Positions 39,492 to 51,057 of a stretch of 64,000 bases of DNA are shown in pieces (position 1 is the stretch's first letter; every line of letters begins with the position of its first letter). The translations under genes and the position numbers were made by a program. Location of the stretch: the NCBI GenBank assembly GCA_040285825.1, contig JAUPSS010000002.1, positions 3,884,581 through 3,948,580 of the forward strand. The letters run 5' to 3'. Below the pieces are notes generated by a model. That model saw only the letters and a program-made list of their open reading frames with translations. It made no database searches and was not told the DNA's origin. The stretch comes from Eukaryota sp. TZLM1-RC. Lineage: Eukaryota; Metamonada: BaSk clade.

Positions 39492-39610
39492 GGATGCAGC
39501 ACCCAGTGTTCGCTGGTGGTCTCCCACCCAACTACTGACCAGGCCTGTGGCCGCTTAACTTCGGAATTCGGAATGGGATCCGGTGCTATAGACCAAGTAT
39601 GGCCGCATCC
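39492..39610 (-). rRNA. 5S rRNA copy 12
   Basis: Matches copy 3; second T4 run is broken (AAATGTT). Confidence 0.96.
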
Positions 39611-39849
39611 AATTGTAAAGTACCAGTTGCGAATGTAAACATTATTAAATACAAAACATAATTCTAATTTGAAATCATCATCTGTTTGATATAATTGGGT
39701 TCAATAGAACACTGGTTGTAATTGATTTATTCAAAATTCGAAGAGATGTTTTGTTTTCAAAAATTTTAAGACCATAAATCACACAAATGCGACCTTTAAA
39801 GTTCAAGGAAATTTCAGTAAAGAAATAATAATCCAAACAAAAGTTAAAA

Positions 39850-39966
39850 GGATGCAGCACCCAGTGTTCGCTGGTGGTCTCACCCAACTACTGACCAGGC
39901 CTGTGGCCGCTTAACTTCGGAATTCGGAATGGGATCCGGTGCTATAGACCAAGTATGGCCGCATCC
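39850..39966 (-). rRNA. 5S rRNA copy 13
   Basis: 117 nt: two bases missing in box C (GGTCTCACCCAAC). Probably weakly transcribed or defective. Confidence 0.9.
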
Positions 39967-40206
39967 AATTGTGAAGTACCAGTTGCGAATGTAAACATTA
40001 TTAAATACAAAACATAATTCTAATTTGAAATCATCATCTGTTTGATATAATTGGGTTCAATAGAACACTGGTTGTAATTGATTTATTCAAAATTCGAAGA
40101 GATGTTTTGTTTTCAAAAAATTTTAAGACCATAAATCACACAAATGCGACCTTTAAAGTTCAAGGAAATTTCAGTAAAGAAATTTTAATCCAAACAAAAG
40201 TTAAAA

Positions 40207-40325
40207 GGATGCAGCACCCAGTGTTCGCTGGTGGTCTCCCACCCAACTACTGACCAGGCCTGTGGCCGCTTAACTTCGGAATTCGGAATGGGATCCGGTG
40301 CTATAGACCAAGTATGGCCGCATCC
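40207..40325 (-). rRNA. 5S rRNA copy 14
   Basis: Matches copy 3. Confidence 0.97.
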
Positions 40326-40565
40326 AATTGTAAAGTACCAGTTGCGAATGTCAACATTATTAAATACAAAACATAATTCTAATTTGAAATCATCATCTGT
40401 TTGATATAATTGGGTTCAATAGAACACTGGTTTTAATTGATTTATTCAAAATTCGAAGAGATGTTTTGTTTTCAAAAAATTTTAAGACCATAAATCACAC
40501 AAATGCGACCTTTAAAGTTCAAGGAAATTTCAGTAAAGAAATAATAATCCAAACAAAAGTTAAAA

Positions 40566-40684
40566 GGATGCAGCACCAGGTGTTCGCTGGTGGTCTCCCA
40601 CCCAACTACTGACCAGGCCTGTGGCCGCTTAACTTCGGAATTCGGAATGGGATCCGGTGCTATAGACCAAGTATGGCCGCATCC
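40566..40684 (-). rRNA. 5S rRNA copy 15
   Basis: GCACCAGGTG for GCACCCAGTG; spacer haplotype GTCAAC/GGTTTTAATT precedes it. Confidence 0.94.
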
Positions 40685-40924
40685 AATTGTAAAGTACCAG
40701 TTGCGAATGTAAACATTATTATATACAAAACATAATTCTGATTTGAAATCATCATCTGTTTGATATAATTGGGTTCAATAGAACACTGGTTGTAATTGAT
40801 TTATTCAAAATTCGAAGAGATGTTTTGTTTTCAAAAAATTTTAAGACCATAAATCACACAAATGCGACCTTTAAAGTTCAAGGAAATTTCAGTAAAGAAA
40901 TAATAATCCAAACAAAAGTTAAAA

Positions 40925-41043
40925 GGATGCAGCACCCAGTGTTCGCTGGTGGTCTCCCACCCAACTACTGACCAGGCCGGTGGCCGCTTAACTTCGGAAT
41001 TCGGAATGGGATCCGGTGCTATAGACCAAGTATGGCCGCATCC
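40925..41043 (-). rRNA. 5S rRNA copy 16
   Basis: GGCCGGTGGCC for GGCCTGTGGCC. Confidence 0.95.
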
Positions 41044-41283
41044 AATTGTAAAGTACCAGTTGCGAATGTCAACATTATTAAATACAAAACATAATTCTAA
41101 TTTGAAATCATCATCTGTTTGATATAATTGGGTTCAATAGAACACTGGTTTTAATTGATTTATTCAAAATTCGAAGAGATGTTTTGTTTTCAAAAAATTT
41201 TAAGACCATAAATCACACAAATGCGACCTTTAAAGTTCAAGGAAATTTCAGTAAAGAAATAATAATCCAAACAAAAGTTAAAA

Positions 41284-41402
41284 GGATGCAGCACCCGGTG
41301 TTCGCTGGTGGTCTCCCACCCAACTACTGACCAGGCCTGTGGGCGCTTAACTTCGGAATTCGGAATGGGATCCGGTGCTATAGACCAAGTATGGCCGCAT
41401 CC
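41284..41402 (-). rRNA. 5S rRNA copy 17
   Basis: CCCGGTG variant and GTGGGCGC change in box A. Confidence 0.94.
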
Positions 41403-41643
41403 AATTGTAAAGTACCAGTTGCGAATGTCAACATTATTAAATACAAAACATAATTCTAATTTGAAATCATCATCTGTTTGATATAATTGGGTTCAATAGA
41501 ACACTGGTTTTAATTGATTTATTCAAAATTCGAAGAGATGTTTTGTTTTCAAAAAATTTTAAGACCATAAATCACACAAATGCGACCTTTAAAGTTCAAG
41601 GAAATTTCAGTAAAGAAATAATAATCCAAACAAAAAGTTAAAA

Positions 41644-41762
41644 GGATGCAGCACCCAGTGTTCGCTGGTGGTCTCCCACCCAACTACTGACCAGGCCTGT
41701 GGCCGCTTAACTTCGGAATTCGGAATGGGATCCGGTGCTATAGACCAAGTATGGCCGCATCC
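41644..41762 (-). rRNA. 5S rRNA copy 18
   Basis: Matches copy 3. Confidence 0.97.
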
Positions 41763-42002
41763 AATTGTAAAGTACCAGTTGCGAATGTAAACATTATTAT
41801 ATACAAAACATAATTCTAATTTGAAATCGTCATCTGTTTGATATAATTGGGTTCAATAGAACACTGGTTGTAATTGATTTATTCAAAATTCGAAGAGATG
41901 TTTTGTTTTCAAAAAATTTTAAGACCATAAATCACACAAATGCGACCTTTAAAGTTCAAGGAAATTTCAGTAAAGAAATAATAATCCAAACAAAAGTTAA
42001 AA

Positions 42003-42121
42003 GGATGCAGCACCCAGTGTTCGCTGGTGGTCTCCCACCCAACTACTGACCAGGCCTGTGGCCGCTTAACTTCGGAATTCGGAATGGGATCCGGTGCTAT
42101 AGACCAAGTATGGCCGCATCC
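42003..42121 (-). rRNA. 5S rRNA copy 19
   Basis: Matches copy 3. Confidence 0.97.
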
Positions 42122-42361
42122 AATTGTAAAGTACCAGTTGCGAATGTAAACATTATTATATACAAAACATAATTCTAATTTGAAATCATCATCTGTTTGA
42201 TATTATTGGGTTCAATAGAACACTGGTTGTAATTGATTTATTCAAAATTCGAAGAGATGTTTTGTTTTCAAAAAATTTCAAGACCATAAATCACACAAAT
42301 GCGACCTTTAAAGTTCAAGGAAATTTCAGTAAAAAAATATTAATCCAAACAAAAGTTAAAA

Positions 42362-42480
42362 GGATGCAGCACCCAGTGTTCGCTGGTGGTCTCCCACCCA
42401 ACTACTGACCAGGCCTGTGGCCCCTTAACTTCGGAATTCGGAATGGGATCCGGTGCTATAGACCAAGTATGGCCGCATCC
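42362..42480 (-). rRNA. 5S rRNA copy 20
   Basis: GGCCCCTTAAC for GGCCGCTTAAC in box A. Confidence 0.94.
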
Positions 42481-42720
42481 AACTGTAAAGTACCAGTTGC
42501 GAATGTAAACATTATTAAATGCAAAACATAATTCTAATTTGAAATCATCATCTGTTTGATATAATTGGGTTCAATAGAACACTGGTTGTAATTGATTTAT
42601 TCAAAATTCGAAGAGATGTTTTGTTTTCAAAAAATTTTAAGACCATAAATCACACAAATGCGACCTTTAAAGTTCAAGGAAATTTCAGTAAAGAAATATT
42701 AATCCAAACAAAAGTTAAAA

Positions 42721-42839
42721 GGATGCAGCACCCAGTGTTCGCTGGTGGTCTCCCACCCAACTACTGACCAGGCCTGTGGCCACTTAACTTCGGAATTCAG
42801 AATGGGATCCGGTGCTATAGACCAAGTATGGCCGCATCC
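42721..42839 (-). rRNA. 5S rRNA copy 21
   Basis: GGCCAC + TTCAG haplotype. Confidence 0.95.
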
Positions 42840-43079
42840 AATTGTAAAGTACCAGTTGCGAATGTAAACATTATTAAATACAAAACATAATTCTAATTTG
42901 AAATCATCATCTGTTTGATATAATTGGGTTCAATAGAACACTGGTTGTAATTGATTTATTCAAAATTCGAAGAGATGTTTTGTTTTCAAAAAATTTTAAG
43001 ACCATAAATCACACAAATGCGACCTTTAAAGTTCAAGGAAATTTCAGTAAAGAAATATTAATCCAAACAAAAGTTAAAA

Positions 43080-43198
43080 GGATGCAGCACCCAGTGTTCG
43101 CTGGTGGTCTCCCACCCAACTACTGACCAGGCCTGTGGCCACTTAACTTCGGAATTCAGAATGGGATCCGGTGCTATAGACCAAGTATGGCCGCATCC
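43080..43198 (-). rRNA. 5S rRNA copy 22
   Basis: GGCCAC + TTCAG haplotype. Confidence 0.95.
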
Positions 43199-43437
43199 AA
43201 TTGTAAAGTACCAGTTGCGAATGTAAACATTATTATATACAAAACATAATTCTAATTTGAAATCGTCATCTGTTTGATATAATTGGGTTCAATAGAACAC
43301 TGGTTGTAATTGATTTATTCAAAATTCGAAGAGATGTTTTGTTTTCAAAAATTTTAAGACCATAAATCACACAAATGCGACCTTTAAAGTTCAAGGAAAT
43401 TTCAGTAAAGAAATATTAATCCAAACAAAAGTTAAAA

Positions 43438-43556
43438 GGATGCAGCACCCAGTGTTCGCTGGTGGTCTCCCACCCAACTACTGACCAGGCCTGTGGCCAC
43501 TTAACTTCGGAATTCAGAATGGGATCCGGTGCTATAGACCAAGTATGGCCGCATCC
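43438..43556 (-). rRNA. 5S rRNA copy 23
   Basis: GGCCAC + TTCAG haplotype. Confidence 0.95.
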
Positions 43557-43796
43557 AATTGTAAAGTACCAGTTGCGAATGTAAACATTATTATATACAA
43601 AACATAATTCTAATTTGAAATCGTCATCTGTTTGATATAATTGGGTTCAATAGAACACTGGTTGTAATTGATTTATTCAAAATTCGAAGAGATGTTTTGT
43701 TTTCAAAAAATTTTAAGACCATAAATCACACAAATGCGACCTTTAAAGTTCAAGGAAATTTCAGTAAAGAAATAATAATCCAAACAAAAGTTAAAA

Positions 43797-43915
43797 GGAT
43801 GCAGCACCCAGTGTTCGCTGGTGGTCTCCCACCCAACTACTGACCAGGCCTGTGGCCGCTTAACTTCGGAATTCGGAATGGGATCCGGTGCTATAGACCA
43901 AGTATGGCCGCATCC
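43797..43915 (-). rRNA. 5S rRNA copy 24
   Basis: Matches copy 3. Confidence 0.97.
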
Positions 43916-44018
43916 AATTGTAAAGTACCAGTTGCGAATGTAAACATTATTATATACAAAACATAATTCTAATTTGAAATCATCATCTGTTTGATATAAT
44001 TGGGTTCAATAGAACACT

Positions 44019-45338
44019 CGTCATTTGGGTTCGTTTTTAGGAAATAATGATGAAATTACCAAAAAATTGTTTGAAAAGTTGAACTCAATTTCTGACAAAA
44101 TTGACCGAATGATGAATTTAGATATAAAAAAACACATCAAATTTACCATTATAAGACTGTGTTTTAGTTCCAATTTTAATCATATATTTCGATCTACAAA
44201 TCCTCTCGTCACTAGACCTTTGGCTCAAAAGTTTAATGAGTTACGTGCAAAAGTTCTGTCTCAATTACTGGGATGTAAAATGTTTCAAATTCCAGATCAT
44301 GCTTACCTTAGTCCACAATATGGTGGTTTAGGGTGGACGAAGGCTTCTATTCTTACCTCGTGTGCTTTTGTTGGTGGATGCAGAAATGCAATCTTTGAGT
44401 TCTCCGAAAGATTTGCAGATTGGGAAGATTTATTGATGACAACGCAAAGTTCCACTGTTTTTGCATTAAATGAAGAAATTTCAAGAATTGATGTAGAAAA
44501 ATGGGGTCGATGTTTTCCCCAATCATTCAATGGCAATATTCCAGAAAAAAATGTTTTAAATTTGAAGTACACTCTTCGAACATTACAGAAAAGATTGACT
44601 GGAATGTATGAAAAAGATCTTTATAATAATATTTGCAGCTCGGCTGTTTTAAATCAAGATCTTCACTCATTGTTATTGGAAAAGGGTGTTTGTGAAAACA
44701 AGGTGTCAGATTCTTCACTTTTTGTAACCATTGTACCACGAAGATTTGGATTGTGTGCTACTAATGAAGCATTTGTAACAAAAATGAGATTATATTTGAA
44801 CATCCCCATTAACCAATTATTATCAAAAGAAAAATGTATTTGTTCGAATTCACCTCAACTCACTTTGCGCCATGCTCTAAATTGCTCTAAATTGATAACT
44901 TATCGTTCTTCATTACATGATGCTGTTAGAGACACTGTTTTCAATATGGCACAAACTGCAAGGATATCGTGTATCAAAGAGCCCCTGCTGAAAGAAACAC
45001 TTTCTCTGAATAATTTTGGTTCTGATGATAGAGGTGATGTATACTGTGATTGGATTGATAATTCTGAAGCTATTGTTGACTTTGTCTCATGTAATGTTGC
45101 AAACGATACTTTGGTTCACAGAAGAAAACTTAATCCTGTGGCTGCTCTGGATTTTAAAGCAAAAGAAAAACATAGAAAATATGATAAAGAAATTGAAGAT
45201 GCAAATATCGATAGAAATACACAGCTGGTTTTTATTGCTTTCCCATTTTCGATAAATGGAAGATTATCAGTTGAAGCAGAAACTTTTTGGATGACTTCCA
45301 AAAAAATGGTGAAAGAAAAAAACAATGAAAAGATTTGA
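44019..45338 (+). CDS. Non-LTR ORF: RT thumb to restriction-like endonuclease
   Basis: An open frame of about 439 codons from the truncated 5' end to TGA. It begins after the RT active site (LGSFLGNNDEITKKL; IRLCFSSNFNHIFRS; GGLGWTKASILTSCAFVGGC, typical of the post-RT region), then a zinc-knuckle-like CICSNSPQLTLRHALNCSKL (C-x-C…H…C), then DDRGDVYCDW, EAIVDFVSCN and ALDFKAKEKHRKYDKE. The last three fit the Asp…Asp…Lys layout of R2/CRE-type restriction-like endonucleases. The RT core is lacking, so the copy cannot move alone, though the frame is intact, suggesting a young insertion. Confidence 0.85.
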   Translation, partial: RHLGSFLGNNDEITKKLFEKLNSISDKIDRMMNLDIKKHIKFTIIRLCFSSNFNHIFRSTNPLVTRPLAQKFNELRAKVLSQLLGCKMFQIPDHAYLSPQYGGLGWTKASILTSCAFVGGCRNAIFEFSERFADWEDLLMTTQSSTVFALNEEISRIDVEKWGRCFPQSFNGNIPEKNVLNLKYTLRTLQKRLTGMYEKDLYNNICSSAVLNQDLHSLLLEKGVCENKVSDSSLFVTIVPRRFGLCATNEAFVTKMRLYLNIPINQLLSKEKCICSNSPQLTLRHALNCSKLITYRSSLHDAVRDTVFNMAQTARISCIKEPLLKETLSLNNFGSDDRGDVYCDWIDNSEAIVDFVSCNVANDTLVHRRKLNPVAALDFKAKEKHRKYDKEIEDANIDRNTQLVFIAFPFSINGRLSVEAETFWMTSKKMVKEKNNEKI

Positions 45339-45536
45339 TATTTTTTTATGGCGTTCACGGATTCAATTTGCCATTATTAATAGATTACCGCGGTTTTTCA
45401 ATCGAATTAGAGAAGCTTTAGCTAGACAGCAAGCAAATCAAGATTTTGTAGAGGAAATCTTGGTTTAATGATAGTCGTCCCATTAGTTATGATTTAATTT
45501 AATCAAGTGTGCAAATTCAATAAATTAAATGCTAAT
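44019..45536 (+). mobile_element. 5'-truncated non-LTR retrotransposon in a 5S spacer
   Basis: 1518 bp flanked by a 10-bp duplication ATAGAACACT (44009-44018 and 45537-45546). It starts inside the RT-downstream coding region and ends with a ~200-bp 3' UTR (…GTGTGCAAATTCAATAAATT…). Short copies of the same 3' end occur at 690-1140, 20505-20580, 24520-24600, 25812-25957 and 26269-26412, so the family was active in this genome. The insertion site lies at GTTCAATAGAAC, a small spacer inverted repeat. Confidence 0.92.
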
Positions 45537-45683
45537 ATAGAACACTGGTTGTAATTGATTTATTCAAAATTCGAAGAGATGTTTTGTTTTCAAAAAATTT
45601 TAAGACCATAAATCACACAAATGCGACCTTTAAAGTTCAAGGAAATTTCAGTAAAGAAATATTAATCCAAACAAAAGTTAAAA

Positions 45684-45802
45684 GGATGCAGCACCCAGTG
45701 TTCGCTGGTGGTCTCCCACCCAACTACTGACCAGGCCTGTGGCCACTTAACTTCGGAATTCAGAATGGGATCCGGTGCTATAGACCAAGTATGGCCGCAT
45801 CC
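45684..45802 (-). rRNA. 5S rRNA copy 25
   Basis: GGCCAC + TTCAG haplotype. Confidence 0.95.
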
Positions 45803-46042
45803 AATTGTAAAGTACCAGTTGCGAATGTAAACATTATTAAATACAAAACATAATTCTAATTTGAAATCATCATCTGTTTGATATAATTGGGTTCAATAGA
45901 ACACTGGTTGTAATTGATTTATTCAAAATTCGAAGAGATGTTTTGTTTTCAAAACATTTTAAGACCATAAATCACACAAATGCGACCTTTAAAGTTCAAG
46001 GAAATTTCAGTAAAGAAATATTAATCCAAACAAAAGTTAAAA

Positions 46043-46161
46043 GGATGCAGCACCCAGTGTTCGCTGGTGGTCTCCCACCCAACTACTGACCAGGCCTGTG
46101 GCCACTTAACTTCGGAATTCAGAATGGGATCCGGTGCTATAGACCAAGTATGGCCGCATCC
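46043..46161 (-). rRNA. 5S rRNA copy 26
   Basis: GGCCAC + TTCAG haplotype. Confidence 0.95.
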
Positions 46162-46401
46162 AATTGTAAAGTACCAGTTGCGAATGTAAACATTATTAAA
46201 TACAAAACATAATTCTAATTTGAAATCATCATCTGTTTGATATAATTGGGTTCAATAGAACACTGGTTGTAATTGATTTATTCAAAATTCGAAGAGATGT
46301 TTTGTTTTCAAAAAATTTTAAGACCATAAATCACACAAATGCGACCTTTAAAGTTCAAGGAAATTTCAGTAAAGAAATAATAATCCAAACAAAAGTTAAA
46401 A

Positions 46402-46520
46402 GGATGCAGCACCCAGTGCTCGCTGGTGGTCTCCCACCCAACTACTGACCAGGCCTGTGGCCGCTTAACTTCGGAATTCGGAATGGGATCCGGTGCTATA
46501 GACCAAGTATGGCCGCATCC
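46402..46520 (-). rRNA. 5S rRNA copy 27
   Basis: GTGCTCGC for GTGTTCGC. Confidence 0.95.
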
Positions 46521-46760
46521 AATTGTAAAGTACCAGTTGCGAATGTAAACATTATTATATACAAAACATAATTCTAATTTGAAATCATCATCTGTTTGAT
46601 ATAATTGGGTTCAATAGAACACTGGTTGTAATTGATTTATTCAAAATTCGAAGAGATGTTTTGTTTTCAAAAAATTTTAAGACCATAAATCACACAAATG
46701 CGACCTTTAAAGTTCAAGGAAATTTCAGTAAAGAAATATTAATCCAAACAAAAGTTAAAA

Positions 46761-46879
46761 GGATGCAGCACCCAGTGTTCGCTGGTGGTCTCCCACCCAA
46801 CTACTGACCAGGCCTGTGGCCACTTAACTTCGGAATTCAGAATGGGATCCGGTGCTATAGACCAAGTATGGCCGCATCC
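46761..46879 (-). rRNA. 5S rRNA copy 28
   Basis: GGCCAC + TTCAG haplotype. Confidence 0.95.
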
Positions 46880-47118
46880 AATTGTAAAGTACCAGTTGCG
46901 AATGTAAACATTATTAAATACAAAACATAATTCTAATTTGAAATCATCATCTGTTTGATATAATTGGGTTCAATAGAACACTGGTTGTAATTGATTTATT
47001 CAAAATTCGAAGAGATGTTTTGTTTTCAAAAATTTTAAGACCATAAATCACACAAATGCGACCTTTAAAGTTCAAGGAAATTTCAGTAAAGAAATATTAA
47101 TCCAAACAAAAGTTAAAA

Positions 47119-47237
47119 GGATGCAGCACCCAGTGCTCGCTGGTGGTCTCCCACCCAACTACTGACCAGGCCTGTGGCCGCTTAACTTCGGAATTCGGAC
47201 TGGGATCCGGTGCTATAGACCAAGTATGGCCGCATCC
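47119..47237 (-). rRNA. 5S rRNA copy 29
   Basis: GTGCTCGC, as copy 27, plus GGACTGGG. Confidence 0.94.
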
Positions 47238-47476
47238 AATTGTAAAGTACCAGTTGCGAATGTAAACATTATTATATACAAAACATAATTCTAATTTGAA
47301 ATCATCATCTGTTTGATATAATTGGGTTCAATAGAACACTGGTTGTAATTGATTTATTCAAAATTCGAAGAGATGTTTTGTTTTCAAAAATTTTAAGACC
47401 ATAAATCACACAAATGCGACCTTTAAAGTTCAAGGAAATTTCAGTAAAGAAATAATAATCCAAACAAAAGTTAAAA

Positions 47477-47595
47477 GGATGCAGCACCCAGTGTTCGCTG
47501 GTGGTCTCCCACCCAACTACTGACCAGGCCTGTGGTTGCTTAACTTCGGAATTCGGAATGGGATCCGGTGCTATAGACCAAGTATGGCCGCATCC
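47477..47595 (-). rRNA. 5S rRNA copy 30
   Basis: GTGGTTGCTT in box A (two changes). Confidence 0.94.
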
Positions 47596-47835
47596 AATTG
47601 TAAAGTACCAGTTGCGAATGTCAACATTATTAAATACAAAACATAATTCTAATTTGAAATCATCATCTGTTTGATATAATTGGGTTCAATAGAACACTGG
47701 TTTTAATTGATTTATTCAAAATTCGAAGAGATGTTTTGTTTTCAAAAAATTTTAAGACCATAAATCACACAAATGCGACCCTTAAAGTTCAAGGAAATTT
47801 CAGTAAAGAAATTATAATCCAAACAAAAGTTAAAA

Positions 47836-47954
47836 GGATGCAGCACCCGGTGTTCGCTGGTGGTCTCCCACCCAACTACTGACCAGGCCTGTGGCCGCTT
47901 AACTTCGGAATTCGGAATGGGATCCGGTGCTATAGACCAAGTATGGCCGCATCC
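47836..47954 (-). rRNA. 5S rRNA copy 31
   Basis: CCCGGTG variant. Confidence 0.95.
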
Positions 47955-48194
47955 AATTGTAAAGTACCAGTTGCGAATGTAAACATTATTATATACAAAA
48001 CATAATTCTAATTTGAAATCATCATCTGTTTGATATAATTGGGTTCAATAGAACACTGGTTGTAATTGATTTATTCAAAATTCGAAGAGATGTTTTGTTT
48101 TCAGAAAATTTTAAGACCATAAATCACACAAATGCGACCTTTAAAGTTCAAGGAAATTTCAGTAAAGAAATAATAATCCAAACAAAAGTTAAAA

Positions 48195-48313
48195 GGATGC
48201 AGCACCCAGTGTTCGCTGGTGGTCTCCCACCCAACTACTGACCAGGCCTGTGGCCACTTAACTTCGGAATTCGGAATGGGATCCGGTGCTATAGACCAAG
48301 TATGGCCGCATCC
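48195..48313 (-). rRNA. 5S rRNA copy 32
   Basis: GGCCAC without the linked TTCAG change; a recombinant or independent mutation. Confidence 0.95.
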
Positions 48314-48553
48314 AAGTGTAAAGTACCAGTTGCGAATGTAAACATTATTATATACAAAACATAATTCTAATTTGAAATCATCATCTGTTTGATATAATTG
48401 GGTTCAATAGAACACTGGTTGTAATTGATTTATTCAAAATTCGAAGAGATGTTTTGTTTTCAAAAAATTTTAAGACCATAAATCACACAAATGCGACCTT
48501 TAAAGTTCAAGGAAATTTCAGTAAAGAAATAATAATCCAAACAAAAGTTAAAA

Positions 48554-48672
48554 GGATGCAGCACCCAGTGTTCGCTGGTGGTCTCCCACCCAACTACTGA
48601 CCAGGTCTGTGGCCGCTTAACTTCGGAATTCGGAATGGGATCCGGTGCTATAGACCAAGTATGGCCGCATCC
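48554..48672 (-). rRNA. 5S rRNA copy 33
   Basis: CAGGTCTG for CAGGCCTG. Confidence 0.95.
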
Positions 48673-48906
48673 AATTGTAAAGTACCAGTTGCGAATGTCA
48701 ACATTATTAAATACAAAACATAATTCTAATTTGAAATCATCATCTGTTTGATATAATTGGGTTCAATAGAACACTGGTTTTAATTGATTTATTCAAAATT
48801 CGAAGAGATGTTTTGTTTTCAAAAAATTTTAAGACCATAAATCACACAAATGCGACCTTTAAAGTTCAAGGAAATTTCAGTAAAGAAATAATAATCCAAA
48901 CAAAAG

Positions 48907-49022
48907 TGCAGCACCCGGTGTTCGCTGGTGGTCTCCCACCCAACTACTGACCAGGCCTGTGGCCGCTTAACTTCGGAATTCGGAATGGGATCCGGTGCTA
49001 TAGACCAAGTATGGCCGCATCC
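48907..49022 (-). pseudogene. 5S rRNA copy 34, 3' end deleted
   Basis: Ten bases spanning the last nucleotides of the gene and the first T4 run are missing (AAAAGTGCAGC). Helix I cannot close properly. CCCGGTG variant. Confidence 0.88.
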
Positions 49023-49262
49023 AATTGTAAAGTACCAGTTGCGAATGTCAACATTATTAAATACAAAACATAATTCTAATTTGAAATCATCATCTGTTTG
49101 ATATAATTGGGTTCAATAGAACACTGGTTTTAATTGATTCATTCAAAATTCGAAGAGGTGTTTTGTTTTCAAACAATTTTAAGACCATAAATCACACAAA
49201 TGCGACCTTTAAAGTTCAAGGAAATTTCAGTAAAGAAATAATAATCCAAACAAAAGTTAAAA

Positions 49263-49381
49263 GGATGCAGCACCCGGTGTTCGCTGGTGGTCTCCCACCC
49301 AACTACTGACCAGGCCTGTGGCCGCTTAACTTCGGAATTCGGAATGGGATCCGGTGCTATAGACCAAGTATGGCCGCATCC
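49263..49381 (-). rRNA. 5S rRNA copy 35
   Basis: CCCGGTG variant. Confidence 0.95.
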
Positions 49382-49621
49382 AATTGTAAAGTACCAGTTG
49401 CAAAAGTAAACATTATTATATACAAAACATAATTCTAATTTGAAATCATCATCTGTTTGATATAATTGGGTTCAATAGAACACTGGTTGTAATTGATTTA
49501 TTCAAAATTCGAAGAGATGTTTTGTTTTCAAAAAAATTTAAGACCATAAATCACACAAATGCGACCTTTAAAGTTCAAGGAAATTTCAGTAAAGAAATAA
49601 TAATCCAAACAAAAGTTAAAA

Positions 49622-49740
49622 GGATGCAGCACCCAGTGTTCGCTGGTGGTCTCCCACCCAACTACTGACCAGGCCTGTGGCCGCTTAACTTCGGAATTCG
49701 GAATGGGATCCGGTGCTATAGACCAAGTATGGCCGCATCC
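49622..49740 (-). rRNA. 5S rRNA copy 36
   Basis: Matches copy 3; upstream spacer has GCAAAAGT for GCGAATGT. Confidence 0.97.
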
Positions 49741-49980
49741 AATTGTAAAGTACCAGTTGCAAAAGTAAACATTATTATATACAAAACATAATTCTAATTT
49801 GAAATCATCATCTGTTTGATATAATTGGGTTCAATAGAACACTGGTTGTAATTGATTTATTCAAAATTCGAAGAGATGTTTTGTTTTCAAAAAATTTTAA
49901 GACCATAAATCACACAAATGCGACCTTTAAAGTTCAAGGAAATTTCAGTAAAGAAATATTAATCCAAACAAAAGTTAAAA

Positions 49981-50099
49981 GGATGCAGCACCCAGTGTTC
50001 GCTGGTGGTCTCCCACCCAACTACTGACCAGGCCTGTGGCCGCTTAACTTCGGAATTCGGAATGGGATCCGGTGCTATAGACCAAGTATGGCCGCATCC
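49981..50099 (-). rRNA. 5S rRNA copy 37
   Basis: Matches copy 3. Confidence 0.97.
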
Positions 50100-50339
50100 A
50101 ATTGTGAAGTACCAGTTGCGAATGTAAACATTATTAAATACAAAACATAATTCTAATTTGAAATCATCATCTGTTTGATATAATTGGGTTCAATAGAACA
50201 CTGGTTGTAATTGATTTATTCAAAATTCGAAGAGATGTTTTGTTTTCAAAAATTTTTAAGACCATAAATCACACAAATGCGACCTTTAAAGTTCAAGGAA
50301 ATTTCAGTAAAGAAATATTATTCCAAACAAAAGTTAAAA

Positions 50340-50458
50340 GGATGCAGCACCCAGTGTTCGCTGGTGGTCTCTCACCCAACTACTGACCAGGCCTGTGGCC
50401 GCTTAACTTCGGAATTCGGAATGGGATCCGGTGCTATAGACCAAGTATGGCCGCATCC
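50340..50458 (-). rRNA. 5S rRNA copy 38
   Basis: GTCTCTCACCC: one change in box C. Confidence 0.95.
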
Positions 50459-50698
50459 AATTGTAAAGTACCAGTTGCGAATGTAAACATTATTATATAC
50501 AAAACATAATTCTAATTTGAAATCATCATCTGTTTGATATAATTGGGTTCAATAGAACACTGGTTGTAATTGATTTATTCAAAATTCGAAGAGATGTTTT
50601 GTTTTCAAAAAATTTTAAGACCATAAATCACACAAATGCGACCTTTAAAGTTCAAGGAAATTTCAGTAAAGAAATAATAATCCAAACAAAAGTTAAAA

Positions 50699-50817
50699 GG
50701 ATGCAGCACCCAGTGTTCGCTGGTGGTCTCCCACCCAACTACTGACCAGGCCTGTGGCCGCTTAACTTCGGAATTCGGAATGGGATCCGGTGCTATAGAC
50801 CAAGTATGGCCGCATCC
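50699..50817 (-). rRNA. 5S rRNA copy 39
   Basis: Matches copy 3. Confidence 0.97.
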
Positions 50818-51057
50818 AATTGTAAAGTACCAGTTGCGAATGTCAACATTATTAAATACAAAACATAATTCTAATTTGAAATCATCATCTGTTTGATATA
50901 AATGGGTTCAATAGAACACTGGTTGTAATTGATTTATTCAAAATTCGAAGAGATGTTTTGTTTTCAAAAAATTTTAAGACCATAAATCACACAAATGCGA
51001 CCTTTAAAGTTCAAGGAAATTTCAGTAAAGAAATAATAATCCAAACAAAAGTTAAAA

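Noticed and set aside
44001-44020. tRNA-type B box in GGGTTCAATAGAACAC of the spacer
   Set aside because: It lacks the GGTTCGANNCC core and no A box or cloverleaf fits around it; a small inverted repeat explains it.
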